Assembly (NCBI RefSeq): GCF_900099935.1
Contig: NZ_FNEK01000031.1
Coordinates: 1 to 58,047 of the forward strand
DNA: 58,047 bases
Source: Aliiruegeria lutimaris
GTDB lineage: Bacteria > Pseudomonadota > Alphaproteobacteria > Rhodobacterales > Rhodobacteraceae
Reading direction: 5' to 3'
Shown here: positions 44,689-52,684 of the stretch, piece after piece
Layout: every line of letters begins with the position of its first letter
How positions within the stretch are numbered: the stretch's first letter is position 1
Notes under the pieces: generated by a model
What the model was told of the DNA's origin: nothing
The model's input: the letters and a program-made list of their open reading frames with translations, nothing else
Databases searched by the model: none
Position numbers and translations under genes: made by a program

Positions 44689-45993
44689 ATGAGCTGGAAG
44701 CAGACTGAGTACACCGGCTGGGGCCGGCATTTGCGAGCAAAGGGTGAGATTGCACGCCCGGAACGCACCTCGGCCTTCATACGGGTTGCCGAGGAATCTC
44801 CCTGCCCGGCCATTGGCCAGCGACGCAGCTATGGCGATGCGAGCCTGAACAGCGGTGGCCGCGCAATCAGTACGGCAAGGCTCGACAGATTCCTGGGCTT
44901 TGAACCGGAGACAGGAATTCTCGAAGTCGAATCCGGCTGCATGCTGGGCGATATCGTTACCCATTTCGGGCCCCGCGGCTGGCTGCCGACAGTCTTACCC
45001 GGCACGGGATTTGCCACGGTGGGAGGGGCCATTGGCATGGATGTGCATGGCAAGAATCACCATCACAAGGGCAGCTTTGGCCTACATGTGCGCGATGTGA
45101 CTCTTGCCCTGCCCGACGGGATACACACGATCGCCCCGGACGATCCGCTCTTCGCGGCAACAATCGGCGGGATGGGGCAAACCGGCCCCATCGCAAGCGC
45201 GCGGATCCAACTGGCGCCGACCAAGGGCGCGCTCGCGATGGTAACTGAACGGCGCATGCCCGATCTCGACAGCTATTTCGACGCGCTGGACGCAAGCGAG
45301 GCGACCTATACCGTCGGCTGGATCGACGCGACGGCGCGGGGAGACGCGCTCGGACGCGGGATCCTCGAAGAAGGTGAAACTGGCGCCGGCCTCGTCCCGC
45401 CTGCCAGACGCGGCAAGCGGATCCCGATGGATGCGCCGCATTTCGCGCTCTCCGGCCCTATCGTTCGCAGCTTCAACGCCGCCTATTACCGACGCATTCC
45501 GGAGCGTGGCCGGACGGTCGTGAAAGCTCTGGAAGACTTCTTTTTCCCGCTCGACAAGATCCATGACTGGAACCGGCTTTATGGCAAGCGCGGTTTCCAC
45601 CAGTTCCAATGCGTCGTTCCGCTGGACGAGCGCGAGGCGCTGCGCGGGATGCTCGAGAGGGTCAGCGACTCCGGCCTCGCCTCGCCGCTTGCCGTGCTCA
45701 AGCGCATGGGGGCGGCAGAGGGCGGGATGATGTCCTTCCCAACCGAGGGCTACACTCTGGCCATCGACTTCCCCGCGCGCGAGGAAGCGCCCGAGATGAT
45801 CCGAGGTTTGATCGACATGACGGCGGAGGCGGACGGGCGCGTCTACCTGGCCAAGGATGCCTTCGCTTCCCCGGAACATATGGATGCGATGTATCCTGAA
45901 CGTGCAGCCTGGGCCGAGATCGTCAACGAGTTGGACCCGGAACAGAACTACGCGACTGACCTGGTACGCCGCCTTGCCCTGAGGGACCTGTGA
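44689..45993 (+). CDS. FAD-binding oxidoreductase, DprE1-like
   Basis: The 434-residue flavoprotein begins WKQTEYTGWGRHLRAKGEIA and has AIGQRRSYGDASLNSGG, LPGTGFATVGGAIGMDVHG and KNHHHKGSFGLHV, the pattern of mycobacterial DprE1 and its proteobacterial relatives. DprE1 oxidises decaprenylphosphoryl-ribose at C2 as the first half of epimerisation to arabinose. The next gene, overlapping by one base, is the matching reductase. The substrate in this organism is unknown. The closing LDPEQNYATDLVRRLAL also fits. Confidence 0.82.
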   Translation: MSWKQTEYTGWGRHLRAKGEIARPERTSAFIRVAEESPCPAIGQRRSYGDASLNSGGRAISTARLDRFLGFEPETGILEVESGCMLGDIVTHFGPRGWLPTVLPGTGFATVGGAIGMDVHGKNHHHKGSFGLHVRDVTLALPDGIHTIAPDDPLFAATIGGMGQTGPIASARIQLAPTKGALAMVTERRMPDLDSYFDALDASEATYTVGWIDATARGDALGRGILEEGETGAGLVPPARRGKRIPMDAPHFALSGPIVRSFNAAYYRRIPERGRTVVKALEDFFFPLDKIHDWNRLYGKRGFHQFQCVVPLDEREALRGMLERVSDSGLASPLAVLKRMGAAEGGMMSFPTEGYTLAIDFPAREEAPEMIRGLIDMTAEADGRVYLAKDAFASPEHMDAMYPERAAWAEIVNELDPEQNYATDLVRRLALRDL

Positions 45994-46742
45994 TGACCGA
46001 CACCACAACGGAAACCTGGCTCATTCTCGGCGCAACCTCCTCGATGGCACGCGCGCTGGCCCGCAAACTCGCCAAACGCGGCGCAAACCTGCTGCTGGCA
46101 GGTCGCGACATGTCCGATCTGGAGGCGACTGCATCCGATTGTCGCCTGCGCGGCGCCGCGCTCGCCGAGAGTCTCCATTTCGATGCCCGCGCGCCGGAGA
46201 CGTTCCAGCCGATTCTGGAACGTATGCGCGCCATGGATGGCACGCTCAACGCCGCCGTCTTCGTCGGCTCCATGCCGCCGCAGGAGGAGATCGACATCGC
46301 CCCTGAAATGCTCGACGGCGTTGTTGCCGACAGTTTCACCGGCCCTGCCCGCCTCCTGCACGGGCTTGCCCCACTGCTGGAAGCGCGCGGTTCGGGCACG
46401 ATTGTCGGCGTCGGTTCGGTTGCCGGGGATCGCGGACGAGTCGGCAACTACGTCTATGGCGCCGCCAAGGCCGGGTTTGCCACCTACATGTCCGGACTGC
46501 GCAACCGGCTCGGGCGCTCGGGCGCACACGCGATCACGGTGAAGCCGGGCTTCGTCGACACGGCCATGACCTGGAGGCTGGAGGGCATGTTCCTCGTCGC
46601 ACCGCCGGAAGCGGTAGCCGACAGCATTCTCAAGGCCGTGGAAAAGAAACGGAACGTGATCTACACGCCCTTCTTCTGGCGCTACATCATGATGATCATC
46701 CGCGCCGTGCCGGAACCCATCTTCCGCAAGATGTCGATCTGA
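45993..46742 (+). CDS. Short-chain dehydrogenase, DprE2-like
   Basis: The 249-residue SDR has the NAD(P) loop LGATSSMARALARKLAKRG and the catalytic YGAAKAGF pair (Tyr and Lys) after VGVGSVAGDRGRVGNYV. The C-terminus is hydrophobic and basic (FFWRYIMMIIRAVPEPIF), suggesting membrane association as in DprE2. It would reduce the keto intermediate from the DprE1-like enzyme. The ATG shares a base with the stop of the preceding gene. Confidence 0.82.
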   Translation: MTDTTTETWLILGATSSMARALARKLAKRGANLLLAGRDMSDLEATASDCRLRGAALAESLHFDARAPETFQPILERMRAMDGTLNAAVFVGSMPPQEEIDIAPEMLDGVVADSFTGPARLLHGLAPLLEARGSGTIVGVGSVAGDRGRVGNYVYGAAKAGFATYMSGLRNRLGRSGAHAITVKPGFVDTAMTWRLEGMFLVAPPEAVADSILKAVEKKRNVIYTPFFWRYIMMIIRAVPEPIFRKMSI

Positions 46743-46761
46743 GAACAGCCGACCGCAAGGC

Positions 46762-47667
46762 TCAAGGCTTGTCGACCACCTGTGCCGTCTGCATGCCCCG
46801 CCGGAAGACGCAACCGTCGGAGACGAGCTGCGGCTGGGTCAGGCACAGCCCTTTTGCCACGTTCCAGGCCGCAATCACCTTTGGCACGTAATCGCGCGTC
46901 TCCGCATAGGGCGGCACGCCCGCATTGGCACGTACGGCATTCTCGCCGGCATTGTAGCCCGCCAACGCCATGATCGGGTCACGGTCGAAATGTTTCAGCA
47001 GCCAGTCGAGATAGGCCACCCCGCCGCGAATATTTTGCACGGCATCGGTCCGGTCCTTCACGCCGAAGCGTTCCGCCGTGGCCGGCATCAGCTGCATCAG
47101 GCCCGTCGCACCGGCAGAGCTCACCGCGGCTGTACGGCCCGAACTTTCGATACCGATCACCGCCAGCACCAGCGCGGGGGAAACCTTCGTCCCGATGGTC
47201 GCCTTGAGAATCTCCGCGCCATGCTCATCCGCGATCGCTTGCAGATGGGAGAGCCGAGGGGCCTTGACGCTGGCGCCGCTCGGTCCGTTCCGCAAGGCCG
47301 CGACCGCGGTCTCCATGCGTCCGGAGCGGCTGTCAGACAAATGCGGCGAGATCAGGTTCCAGAACCACGCATAGTTGGACGAAGGGACATCTTTTTCGGC
47401 CTCGCCCATGGCTTCGACCGGCGAGTCCGCCCCGCGCTTCACATCATGCGGCACTTCCGGGCGCAGGGGAACAGCCGGGTTGAGCGCCAGCATGCGTTTC
47501 TGTTCTACGGGGTCGATCTGCACCAGAATCCGTTTGCCACCGGGAAGCCCGCCACCGACTTTCACCCGCTTGAAGGTAAAATCCTTTTCGCCGCCGGCCT
47601 GCTCGGCGAAAGCCACAGACCCGGCAAGCGCGAACGCTGCCAGGGCCGTCCATCCAAGACAACGCAT
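46762..47667 (-). CDS. Lytic transglycosylase (SLT domain), periplasmic
   Basis: The 301-residue protein has a signal peptide (LGWTALAAFALAGSVAFAEQ) and a C-terminal SLT domain with catalytic Glu174 in VIGIESSGRTAAVS, then AGATGLMQLMPATAERFGV and AGYNAGENAV. It would open glycan strands of peptidoglycan. The ATG at 47667 follows GGGAGGCAGG. It faces the SDR gene convergently and is divergent from the Tad pilus locus, where a cell-wall-opening enzyme could assist pilus passage. Confidence 0.93.
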   Translation of the reverse strand: MRCLGWTALAAFALAGSVAFAEQAGGEKDFTFKRVKVGGGLPGGKRILVQIDPVEQKRMLALNPAVPLRPEVPHDVKRGADSPVEAMGEAEKDVPSSNYAWFWNLISPHLSDSRSGRMETAVAALRNGPSGASVKAPRLSHLQAIADEHGAEILKATIGTKVSPALVLAVIGIESSGRTAAVSSAGATGLMQLMPATAERFGVKDRTDAVQNIRGGVAYLDWLLKHFDRDPIMALAGYNAGENAVRANAGVPPYAETRDYVPKVIAAWNVAKGLCLTQPQLVSDGCVFRRGMQTAQVVDKP

Positions 47668-48114
47668 GGGCCTGCCTCCCATTTTTTTGTTTGCCTGCTC
47701 TTTTTTTGCCTTGCCCCAAGGGTCTCAAAATCTTGGGCCCAGGCACAGGACGAACAGAGCCGGTGCGGAAATTTCCGGTCGATTCTTGTGAAAAGGGCAC
47801 AGTGGAAGACGTCGACACCCTGATTTTCCAACAAAAATCCGCTTTTTTGCGGCACGAATGCCTGGAGTTTTTGCATGGAACGGTCCGGGAAACAGCAAAC
47901 GACCTCCACTCAGGTCACTCGAATTTTCACGGAAATTTCCCGGCAAAGTACGGAAAACGAACGATGCGCGCCCAATTCCTGCCCGAGTTCGCTGGCTATC
48001 TATACCCATGCCAAGACGGGGATCGGGCCACTTAGAGGCCGCCCGAGTAGAGGCCGCCCGAGCGGATCCGGAATGGCTCGAAACGAACGAAACACACCTT
48101 TCTGGAGCTAAACC
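47668..48114. other. Divergent intergenic region upstream of first pilin gene
   Basis: This 447-base stretch contains no convincing gene. The first 300 bases contain runs of T and A and a stem near 47710-47750 (TGCCTTGCCCCAAG with CTTGGGCCCAGGCA). From 47961 on, the sequence is nearly identical to that before the third pilin gene. It holds the promoter region for the transglycosylase and the first pilin. Confidence 0.5.
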
Positions 48115-48313
48115 ATGAAACTCTTCAACCTGATCAAATCCTTCCGCAAAGACGAAGACGGTGCCGTGACCGTTGACTGGGTCGTGCTGACCGCCGCCAT
48201 CGTCGGCCTGGGCATCGCCACGCTCGCCGCCGTTTCCTCGGGCGTCGAAGACCTGTCCGGCGACATCTCCGACCAGCTCAAGACCGACCAGATCAAGACC
48301 ACCTTCTGATCTG
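47961..48313 (+). repeat. Duplicated pilin unit, copy A (promoter plus gene)
   Basis: This 353-base unit, including about 150 bases upstream and the whole pilin gene, is almost identical to 48941-49278. The only differences I see are one base near 47968, an extra 15-base tandem copy (TAGAGGCCGCCCGAG at 48033-48047 and 48048-48062) and one base just before the start codon. Confidence 0.9.
48115..48309 (+). CDS. flp: Flp/Fap-type type IVb pilin (copy A)
   Basis: The 64-residue prepilin has a basic leader (KLFNLIKSFRKDEDG) and a hydrophobic helix. Cleavage by a prepilin peptidase is expected after the Gly of DEDG, giving a mature start AVTVDWVVLTAAIVG. At position +5 the usual Glu is Asp and the usual Tyr is Trp, as is common in alphaproteobacteria. 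Its protein is identical to copy C and differs from copy B at two residues. Ribosome binding is by TCTGGAGC upstream. A hairpin terminator follows. Confidence 0.93.
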   Translation: MKLFNLIKSFRKDEDGAVTVDWVVLTAAIVGLGIATLAAVSSGVEDLSGDISDQLKTDQIKTTF

Positions 48314-48337
48314 TTTCGACACATTCCGATCCGCGTG

Positions 48338-48370
48338 GGCCGCACCTTTCGAGTGCGGCCTTTCGCTTTT
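48338..48370 (+). terminator. Terminator after pilin copy A
   Basis: GGCCGCAC at 48338-48345 pairs with GTGCGGCC at 48353-48360, followed by TTTCGCTTTT. Confidence 0.8.
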
Positions 48371-48557
48371 CCGGACCTGGCTGACTCGGGTCCGGGTGGC
48401 ACATCGGCAATGTACGAAAATGGTGCGATGGCCGCCCGATTTCCGCCGCCTTTCCCGAATTATACTGAAAGCATGCCGAGCAGGTCTGGGCCAGAAATGG
48501 ACGCCCCGATCGGATGGCCCGGTTTAGTAAACTCACACATCCCTAGGGAGACTGACC

Positions 48558-48752
48558 ATGAAACTCTTCAAGCTGATCAAATCCTTCCGCAAGGACGAAG
48601 ACGGTGCCGTGACCGTTGACTGGGTCGTGCTGACCGCCGCCATCGTCGGCCTGGGCATCGCCACGCTCGCCGCCGTTTCCTCGGGCGTCGAAGACCTGTC
48701 CGGCGACATCTCCGACCAGCTCAAGACCGAGCAGATCAAGACCACCTTCTGA
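48558..48752 (+). CDS. flp: Flp/Fap-type type IVb pilin (copy B)
   Basis: This 64-residue prepilin matches copies A and C except Lys for Asn at position 5 and Glu for Asp at position 58. At the DNA level only three bases differ across the 195-base gene, yet its upstream region is unrelated to that of A and C. The start follows TAGGGAGACTGACC. Sequence shared only across the coding part suggests gene conversion among the copies. Confidence 0.93.
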   Translation: MKLFKLIKSFRKDEDGAVTVDWVVLTAAIVGLGIATLAAVSSGVEDLSGDISDQLKTEQIKTTF

Positions 48753-49079
48753 TCTTGTAAACAATTTGCGAAAGGCCGCGTTCCGCAACGCGGCCTTTTT
48801 GCTTTTTTCAGCTCCGGACAAACTGCGCCTGATACAGATCTTCGCCTCCGATTGCTCTTTCTGTTCGCACCCCGGATATGGATCCACCCTGGGAAGCGCT
48901 CCGAATTTCTTAATTTTTCGTTACAATTCCTCGCTTTGGTACGATGCACGCCCAATTCCTGCCCGAGTTCGCTGGCTATCTATACCCATGCCAAGACGGG
49001 GATCGGGCCACTTAGAGGCCGCCCGAGCGGATCCGGAATGGCTCGAAACGAACGAAACACACCTTTCTGGAGCTAGACC
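48753..49079. other. Intergenic region between pilin copies B and C
   Basis: This 327-base stretch holds the copy B terminator, an AT-richer segment (about 48890-48940, GAATTTCTTAATTTTTCGTT) and then the duplicated promoter unit from 48941. No additional gene is supported. Confidence 0.6.
48774..48808 (+). terminator. Terminator after pilin copy B
   Basis: GGCCGCG at 48774-48780 pairs with CGCGGCC at 48789-48795 around TTCCGCAA, followed by TTTTTGCTTTTTT. This is a strong rho-independent terminator. Confidence 0.88.
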
Positions 49080-49278
49080 ATGAAACTCTTCAACCTGATC
49101 AAATCCTTCCGCAAAGACGAAGACGGTGCCGTGACCGTTGACTGGGTCGTGCTGACCGCCGCCATCGTCGGCCTGGGCATCGCCACGCTCGCCGCCGTTT
49201 CCTCGGGCGTCGAAGACCTGTCCGGCGACATCTCCGACCAGCTCAAGACCGACCAGATCAAGACCACCTTCTGATCTG
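48941..49278 (+). repeat. Duplicated pilin unit, copy C (promoter plus gene)
   Basis: This 338-base unit repeats 47961-48313 but lacks the 15-base tandem duplication. Homology starts at ACGATGC and ends at CTGATCTG, a few bases after the stop codon. Confidence 0.9.
49080..49274 (+). CDS. flp: Flp/Fap-type type IVb pilin (copy C)
   Basis: This 64-residue prepilin is identical to copy A in protein and in coding DNA. It has the same DEDG cleavage site and the same upstream region, including TTTCTGGAGC before the ATG. A hairpin with a short T tract follows. Its presence suggests selection for pilin dosage or antigenic redundancy, or simply a very recent duplication. Confidence 0.93.
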   Translation: MKLFNLIKSFRKDEDGAVTVDWVVLTAAIVGLGIATLAAVSSGVEDLSGDISDQLKTDQIKTTF

Positions 49279-49301
49279 CAGTTTTGCGAGCATTCAAAAA
49301 G

Positions 49302-49334
49302 GGTCGCGCCGGATTTTGGCGCGGCCTTTCTCGT
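49302..49334 (+). terminator. Terminator after pilin copy C
   Basis: GGTCGCGCC at 49302-49310 pairs with GGCGCGGCC at 49318-49326 with one G-T pair, followed by TTTCTCGTTTT. Confidence 0.75.
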
Positions 49335-49488
49335 TTTGTTTCCCGTTTTGGAAATTGTTCGTTTCCCACCTTGTTGTGGAAATTATCGGTAACAACCGTT
49401 TACTAACAACTTGAGGCCATAGTCGGCTGGCATAAATGTAGTTGCCCTTCGAACGCCCCTGGCACGGGACTCGGGACAGGAGTTAAAT

Positions 49489-49671
49489 ATGTTGCGTATC
49501 CTCAGGTCCTTTCTTGCCAAAGAGAATGGCGCAGTCTCCGTTGACTGGATTGTGCTCGCAGCTGGCGTTGTCACCTTTGCCCTAGGCGCGACTTCACTCG
49601 TCGTGGCCGGCACATCCGAGTCTTCCCAGAACCTGGCAACCACGATCGCCGAACGTCCCGTAGGGAATTGA
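49489..49671 (+). CDS. Divergent Flp-like pilin or pseudopilin
   Basis: The 60-residue product keeps the prepilin layout (basic LRILRSFLAKENG leader, then AVSVDWIVLAAGVVTFALG) but little else matches the other three. The predicted mature start AVSVDW conserves the +5 Asp and the Trp. The C-terminal half is polar and Ser/Thr-rich. It lies just before cpaB. ACAGGAGTTAAAT precedes the ATG. It may be a minor pilin. No clear terminator was seen after it. Confidence 0.85.
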   Translation: MLRILRSFLAKENGAVSVDWIVLAAGVVTFALGATSLVVAGTSESSQNLATTIAERPVGN

Positions 49672-49841
49672 TACCGTCCGGGCGGCCTGACCGCTCGAGA
49701 GCGCTGAATACCTTATTAAAGTGCCATCGCGCTACCATGCTGGGGCCATGCTTATGCCCCATTCTCCTTTCAGTATCGAAACAGAAGCTGACATTGCGCG
49801 CTTTGTGCAAGTGCGAGAAATAATGAATGAAAGGAAGAGTC

Positions 49842-50723
49842 ATGCGATTGGTATTTGCCCTGGTCCTGATGGCGGGCATCGGCCTGGCCGGGTTTGCCGT
49901 CTACATGGCCCAGAACTACATGTCCGACATGAGCGCTGAACGCGACAAGCTGCTGGCCGCTCAGGCCGCGGCGCCGCCCATGGTCGATGTCGTTGTGGTC
50001 AATACGGACAAGGAATACGGACAGGTTCTGAAGAAAGAAGACGTCAAGTGGATGCGCTGGCAAAAAGACAGCCTTCCCAAAGGCGTTTTCGTGCGTGAAA
50101 CCGATGGCCTTCCGAAGGGATTGGTCGAGGAGAGCAGCACGCTGTTTCCGGAAGGCAAGCGCGACCGCTTCGTGATCACCTCCATGCAGAAATTCGAACC
50201 GCTTCTGGTCCATAAGGTGACCAATCCGGGTGAAGATGCCGGACTGACCTCGCGGCTTGGCAAGGGCATGCGCGCTTTCGCGGTCCGTGTCGATGTTTCC
50301 TCCGGCGTCTCGGGCTTCCTGCGCCCTGGAGACCGGGTCGATGTGTACTGGACAGGTTCCGCCGCCGAGTTGGAAGGCTCCGGCGAGGTGACCAAGCTGA
50401 TCGAGTCGAGCGTCAAGCTGATCGCCGTCGACCAGATTGCCGACACCGCGCGTACCACTCCGGTTATCGCCCGCACGGTCACCGTGGAGGCCTCGCCGCA
50501 ACAGGTGGCCCAACTCACCCAGGCCCAATCGACCGGCAAACTGTCCCTGTCGTTGGTCGGTGCCGAGGATGATACCATTGCCGAGGTGAGCCAGGTGGAC
50601 CAGCGCACCCTGCTTGGGATTGCCGAAAAGGTTCCGGTCGTGGTCGAACAGGAGCGCGTTTGCACCACCAAGATCCGCCGCGGCTCCGAAGTGATCATCC
50701 AGGAGATCCCCTGCACCAACTGA
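49842..50723 (+). CDS. cpaB: Flp pilus assembly protein CpaB (RcpC)
   Basis: The 293-residue protein has an N-terminal membrane anchor (LVFALVLMAGIGLAGFAVYMA) and then a SAF-type domain and the CpaB core (FAVRVDVSSGVSGFLRPGD, then RVDVYWTG). It sits in the periplasm and works with the CpaC secretin. The ATG at 49842 follows AAAGGAAGAG. Two cysteines near the end (ERVCTTKI and EIPCTN) may form a disulfide. It opens the machinery part of the Tad operon. Confidence 0.94.
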   Translation: MRLVFALVLMAGIGLAGFAVYMAQNYMSDMSAERDKLLAAQAAAPPMVDVVVVNTDKEYGQVLKKEDVKWMRWQKDSLPKGVFVRETDGLPKGLVEESSTLFPEGKRDRFVITSMQKFEPLLVHKVTNPGEDAGLTSRLGKGMRAFAVRVDVSSGVSGFLRPGDRVDVYWTGSAAELEGSGEVTKLIESSVKLIAVDQIADTARTTPVIARTVTVEASPQQVAQLTQAQSTGKLSLSLVGAEDDTIAEVSQVDQRTLLGIAEKVPVVVEQERVCTTKIRRGSEVIIQEIPCTN

Positions 50724-50769
50724 TCACCCGGACATGAAGACCTTAGAATTCAAGACCCTATAACGATTC

Positions 50770-50802
50770 GAACCCGCAGCAGGAATACACTGTTGCGGGT
50801 TC
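50770..50802 (+). terminator. Hairpin between cpaB and cpaC
   Basis: GAACCCGCA at 50770-50778 pairs perfectly with TGCGGGTTC at 50794-50802. It is not followed by a T run, so it may be an attenuator or an RNA processing or stability element rather than a full terminator. Confidence 0.5.
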
Positions 50803-50924
50803 ACTACATAAAGTCCGGGAGCCAACGTCTTGATTCTTGCAAAAAATCGTAATCACGGGCAGTCTATGGAAAGATGCGGGCGAGAAGACCCGTCGAACAT
50901 TCGTGATCGAGAGGCAGGATCACC

Positions 50925-52358
50925 ATGACAGTCAAGACGCTTGTGCGGGCCGGTCTCCTCGGTTTCGCGATTGCAGGCACATCCACGATCCCCTACGCGG
51001 CAGCCGAAACGCTCCGCGTTACTGGCGGAACTATCCAGCGCGCCTTGAAAGTCCCTATGAACCGGGCGGTCGTCGTCGAAAGCGACGCCCCCTTTGCAGA
51101 ACTTTCAATTGCGAATCCTGGCATCGCCGACATCTCAACCCTCTCCGAGCGGTCGATCTACGTGCTCGGGAAGGCTCCCGGGCGCACGACGCTGACGCTG
51201 CTCGCGCCCGACGGGACATTGATCACCAATGTCGAGGTCCAGGTGACGGCCGATGTGGGCGAGCTCAAGGAACGCCTGCGCGAGGTATTGCCGGGCGAGG
51301 CCATCGAGGTGCGCCCCGCCAATGATGGCATCGTCCTTTCCGGGACGGTCAGCAGCGCCGCCGCCCTCGACCGCGCCATCGACCTGGCCAATCGCTACGC
51401 CCCGGAACGGGTGTCCAACCTGATGATGGTCGGCGGCACGCAGCAGGTCATGATGAAAGTGCGCTTCGCGGAAATGAGCCGCACGGTCAGCAAATCGCTC
51501 GGATTTTCCGCCGCGGTCAACGGCATTGCCGGGGGAGGCGACATTGGCTTCCTTGGCGGCAACGGGACCTACCTGAGCAATAACAACCTGTCGAACCTGT
51601 TTGATGGCGACAGCGACACCGGGATCTCCCTCGGCGACGGCACCGAGGGTGCCTTCCAGATCGGTTTCGGCGCCGGCGACGTCGAATTCGCCGTTCTCAT
51701 CGAAGCGCTCGAATCCAAGGGCTTCGTGCGGACGCTGGCCGAACCGAACCTGACGTCGCTCTCGGGACAGGCCGCGAGCTTCCTGGCGGGCGGCGAGTAC
51801 CCGGTTCCGATCAGCGATGGCGACGGCAACATCTCGATCGAATACAAACCCTTCGGTATCGTGCTGAACATGACCCCTCGGGTCATCGGCGACAATATCA
51901 ACCTCAACCTCGCGGCCGAGGTCAGCGCGATCGACCAGTCGGTCAGCTACACCGATTCGGGCCTCTCGGTTGCGGGCTTCAAGACCCGCAAGACGGAAAG
52001 CACGGTCGAGCTGCGCGATGGCGAGAGCTTTGCCATTGCCGGCCTGTTGGAGGATGACTTCCAGGATCTGAGCACCCAGGTGCCCTGGCTTGGGGATATC
52101 CCGGTTCTGGGCGCCCTGTTCCGCTCCGCCGATTACGAGCGCGGCCAGTCCGAGCTTGTGATCATCGTCTCCGCCCACCTGGTCACGCCCACTCGCGGCG
52201 ATGCGCTCGCACTGCCGACCGACCGGGTTCGCCCACCGACCGAGAACCAACTGTTCATGCGCGGCATCACCGCCGTCACCAACCGTCCGGTCAGCGGTGG
52301 CGCCGGCGAAGTGGCCCGGCAGGATTTCACCGGTTCCTACGGCTACGTGATGGAGTGA
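50925..52358 (+). CDS. cpaC: Secretin CpaC (RcpA), outer-membrane channel of the Tad pilus
   Basis: The 477-residue secretin has a signal peptide (AGLLGFAIAGTSTIPYAAAE), an N-terminal pilus-formation domain (about 30-100: GTIQRALKVPMNRAVVVES), a BON-like segment, and the secretin domain with FVRTLAEPNLTSLSGQAASF, GGEYPVPIS and VPWLGDIPVLGALFRS. It forms the pore for the pilus. AGGCAGGATCACC precedes the ATG at 50925. A lipoprotein gene follows closely. Confidence 0.96.
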   Translation: MTVKTLVRAGLLGFAIAGTSTIPYAAAETLRVTGGTIQRALKVPMNRAVVVESDAPFAELSIANPGIADISTLSERSIYVLGKAPGRTTLTLLAPDGTLITNVEVQVTADVGELKERLREVLPGEAIEVRPANDGIVLSGTVSSAAALDRAIDLANRYAPERVSNLMMVGGTQQVMMKVRFAEMSRTVSKSLGFSAAVNGIAGGGDIGFLGGNGTYLSNNNLSNLFDGDSDTGISLGDGTEGAFQIGFGAGDVEFAVLIEALESKGFVRTLAEPNLTSLSGQAASFLAGGEYPVPISDGDGNISIEYKPFGIVLNMTPRVIGDNINLNLAAEVSAIDQSVSYTDSGLSVAGFKTRKTESTVELRDGESFAIAGLLEDDFQDLSTQVPWLGDIPVLGALFRSADYERGQSELVIIVSAHLVTPTRGDALALPTDRVRPPTENQLFMRGITAVTNRPVSGGAGEVARQDFTGSYGYVME

Positions 52359-52363
52359 AGCAG

Positions 52364-52684
52364 ATGAAAACCACCATGCTTACGATCGCCACGCTTGCCG
52401 GAAGCCTTTTGCTGGGCGGTTGCAGCTACTGGAACGAAGAAGCCGGCGCCTTTCTCGACCAGGGGGATTTCGGCAACGCAACGCTGAACAATCAGCTGGC
52501 CCATACCTGCCGCAAGCTGACCCCGGAGAACGTTACCAAATACGGTAACCCGATCTCCGCTGGCTGCCCGGGCCGGACTCAGGACGGCAAATACGCCTTG
52601 TTCGCGTATGCTGAGACAATCCAGAGCGCAACGGAGCTCTCGCCCGAATTTATTTCGGGGACGGATTACAGCGAGCAACAATAG
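52364..52684 (+). CDS. Tad-locus lipoprotein
   Basis: The 106-residue product has a lipoprotein signal with the lipobox LLGGC and Cys20. The mature part has two further cysteines (HTCRKL and AGCPGR), which could pair. It starts six bases after the cpaC stop, with GGAG of its ribosome binding site inside the end of cpaC. Its place suggests an outer-membrane pilotin-like helper of the secretin, but I do not recognise a family. A hairpin follows. Confidence 0.75.
   Translation: MKTTMLTIATLAGSLLLGGCSYWNEEAGAFLDQGDFGNATLNNQLAHTCRKLTPENVTKYGNPISAGCPGRTQDGKYALFAYAETIQSATELSPEFISGTDYSEQQ

Noticed and set aside
47961-49278. CRISPR-like repeat array in the pilin region
   Set aside because: The repeats are long gene-plus-promoter duplications with no short repeat-spacer pattern and no cas genes.
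49721-49939. 72-codon frame between the fourth pilin and cpaB
   Set aside because: It overlaps the cpaB start in another frame, has no ribosome binding site, and its tail is just cpaB read out of frame.
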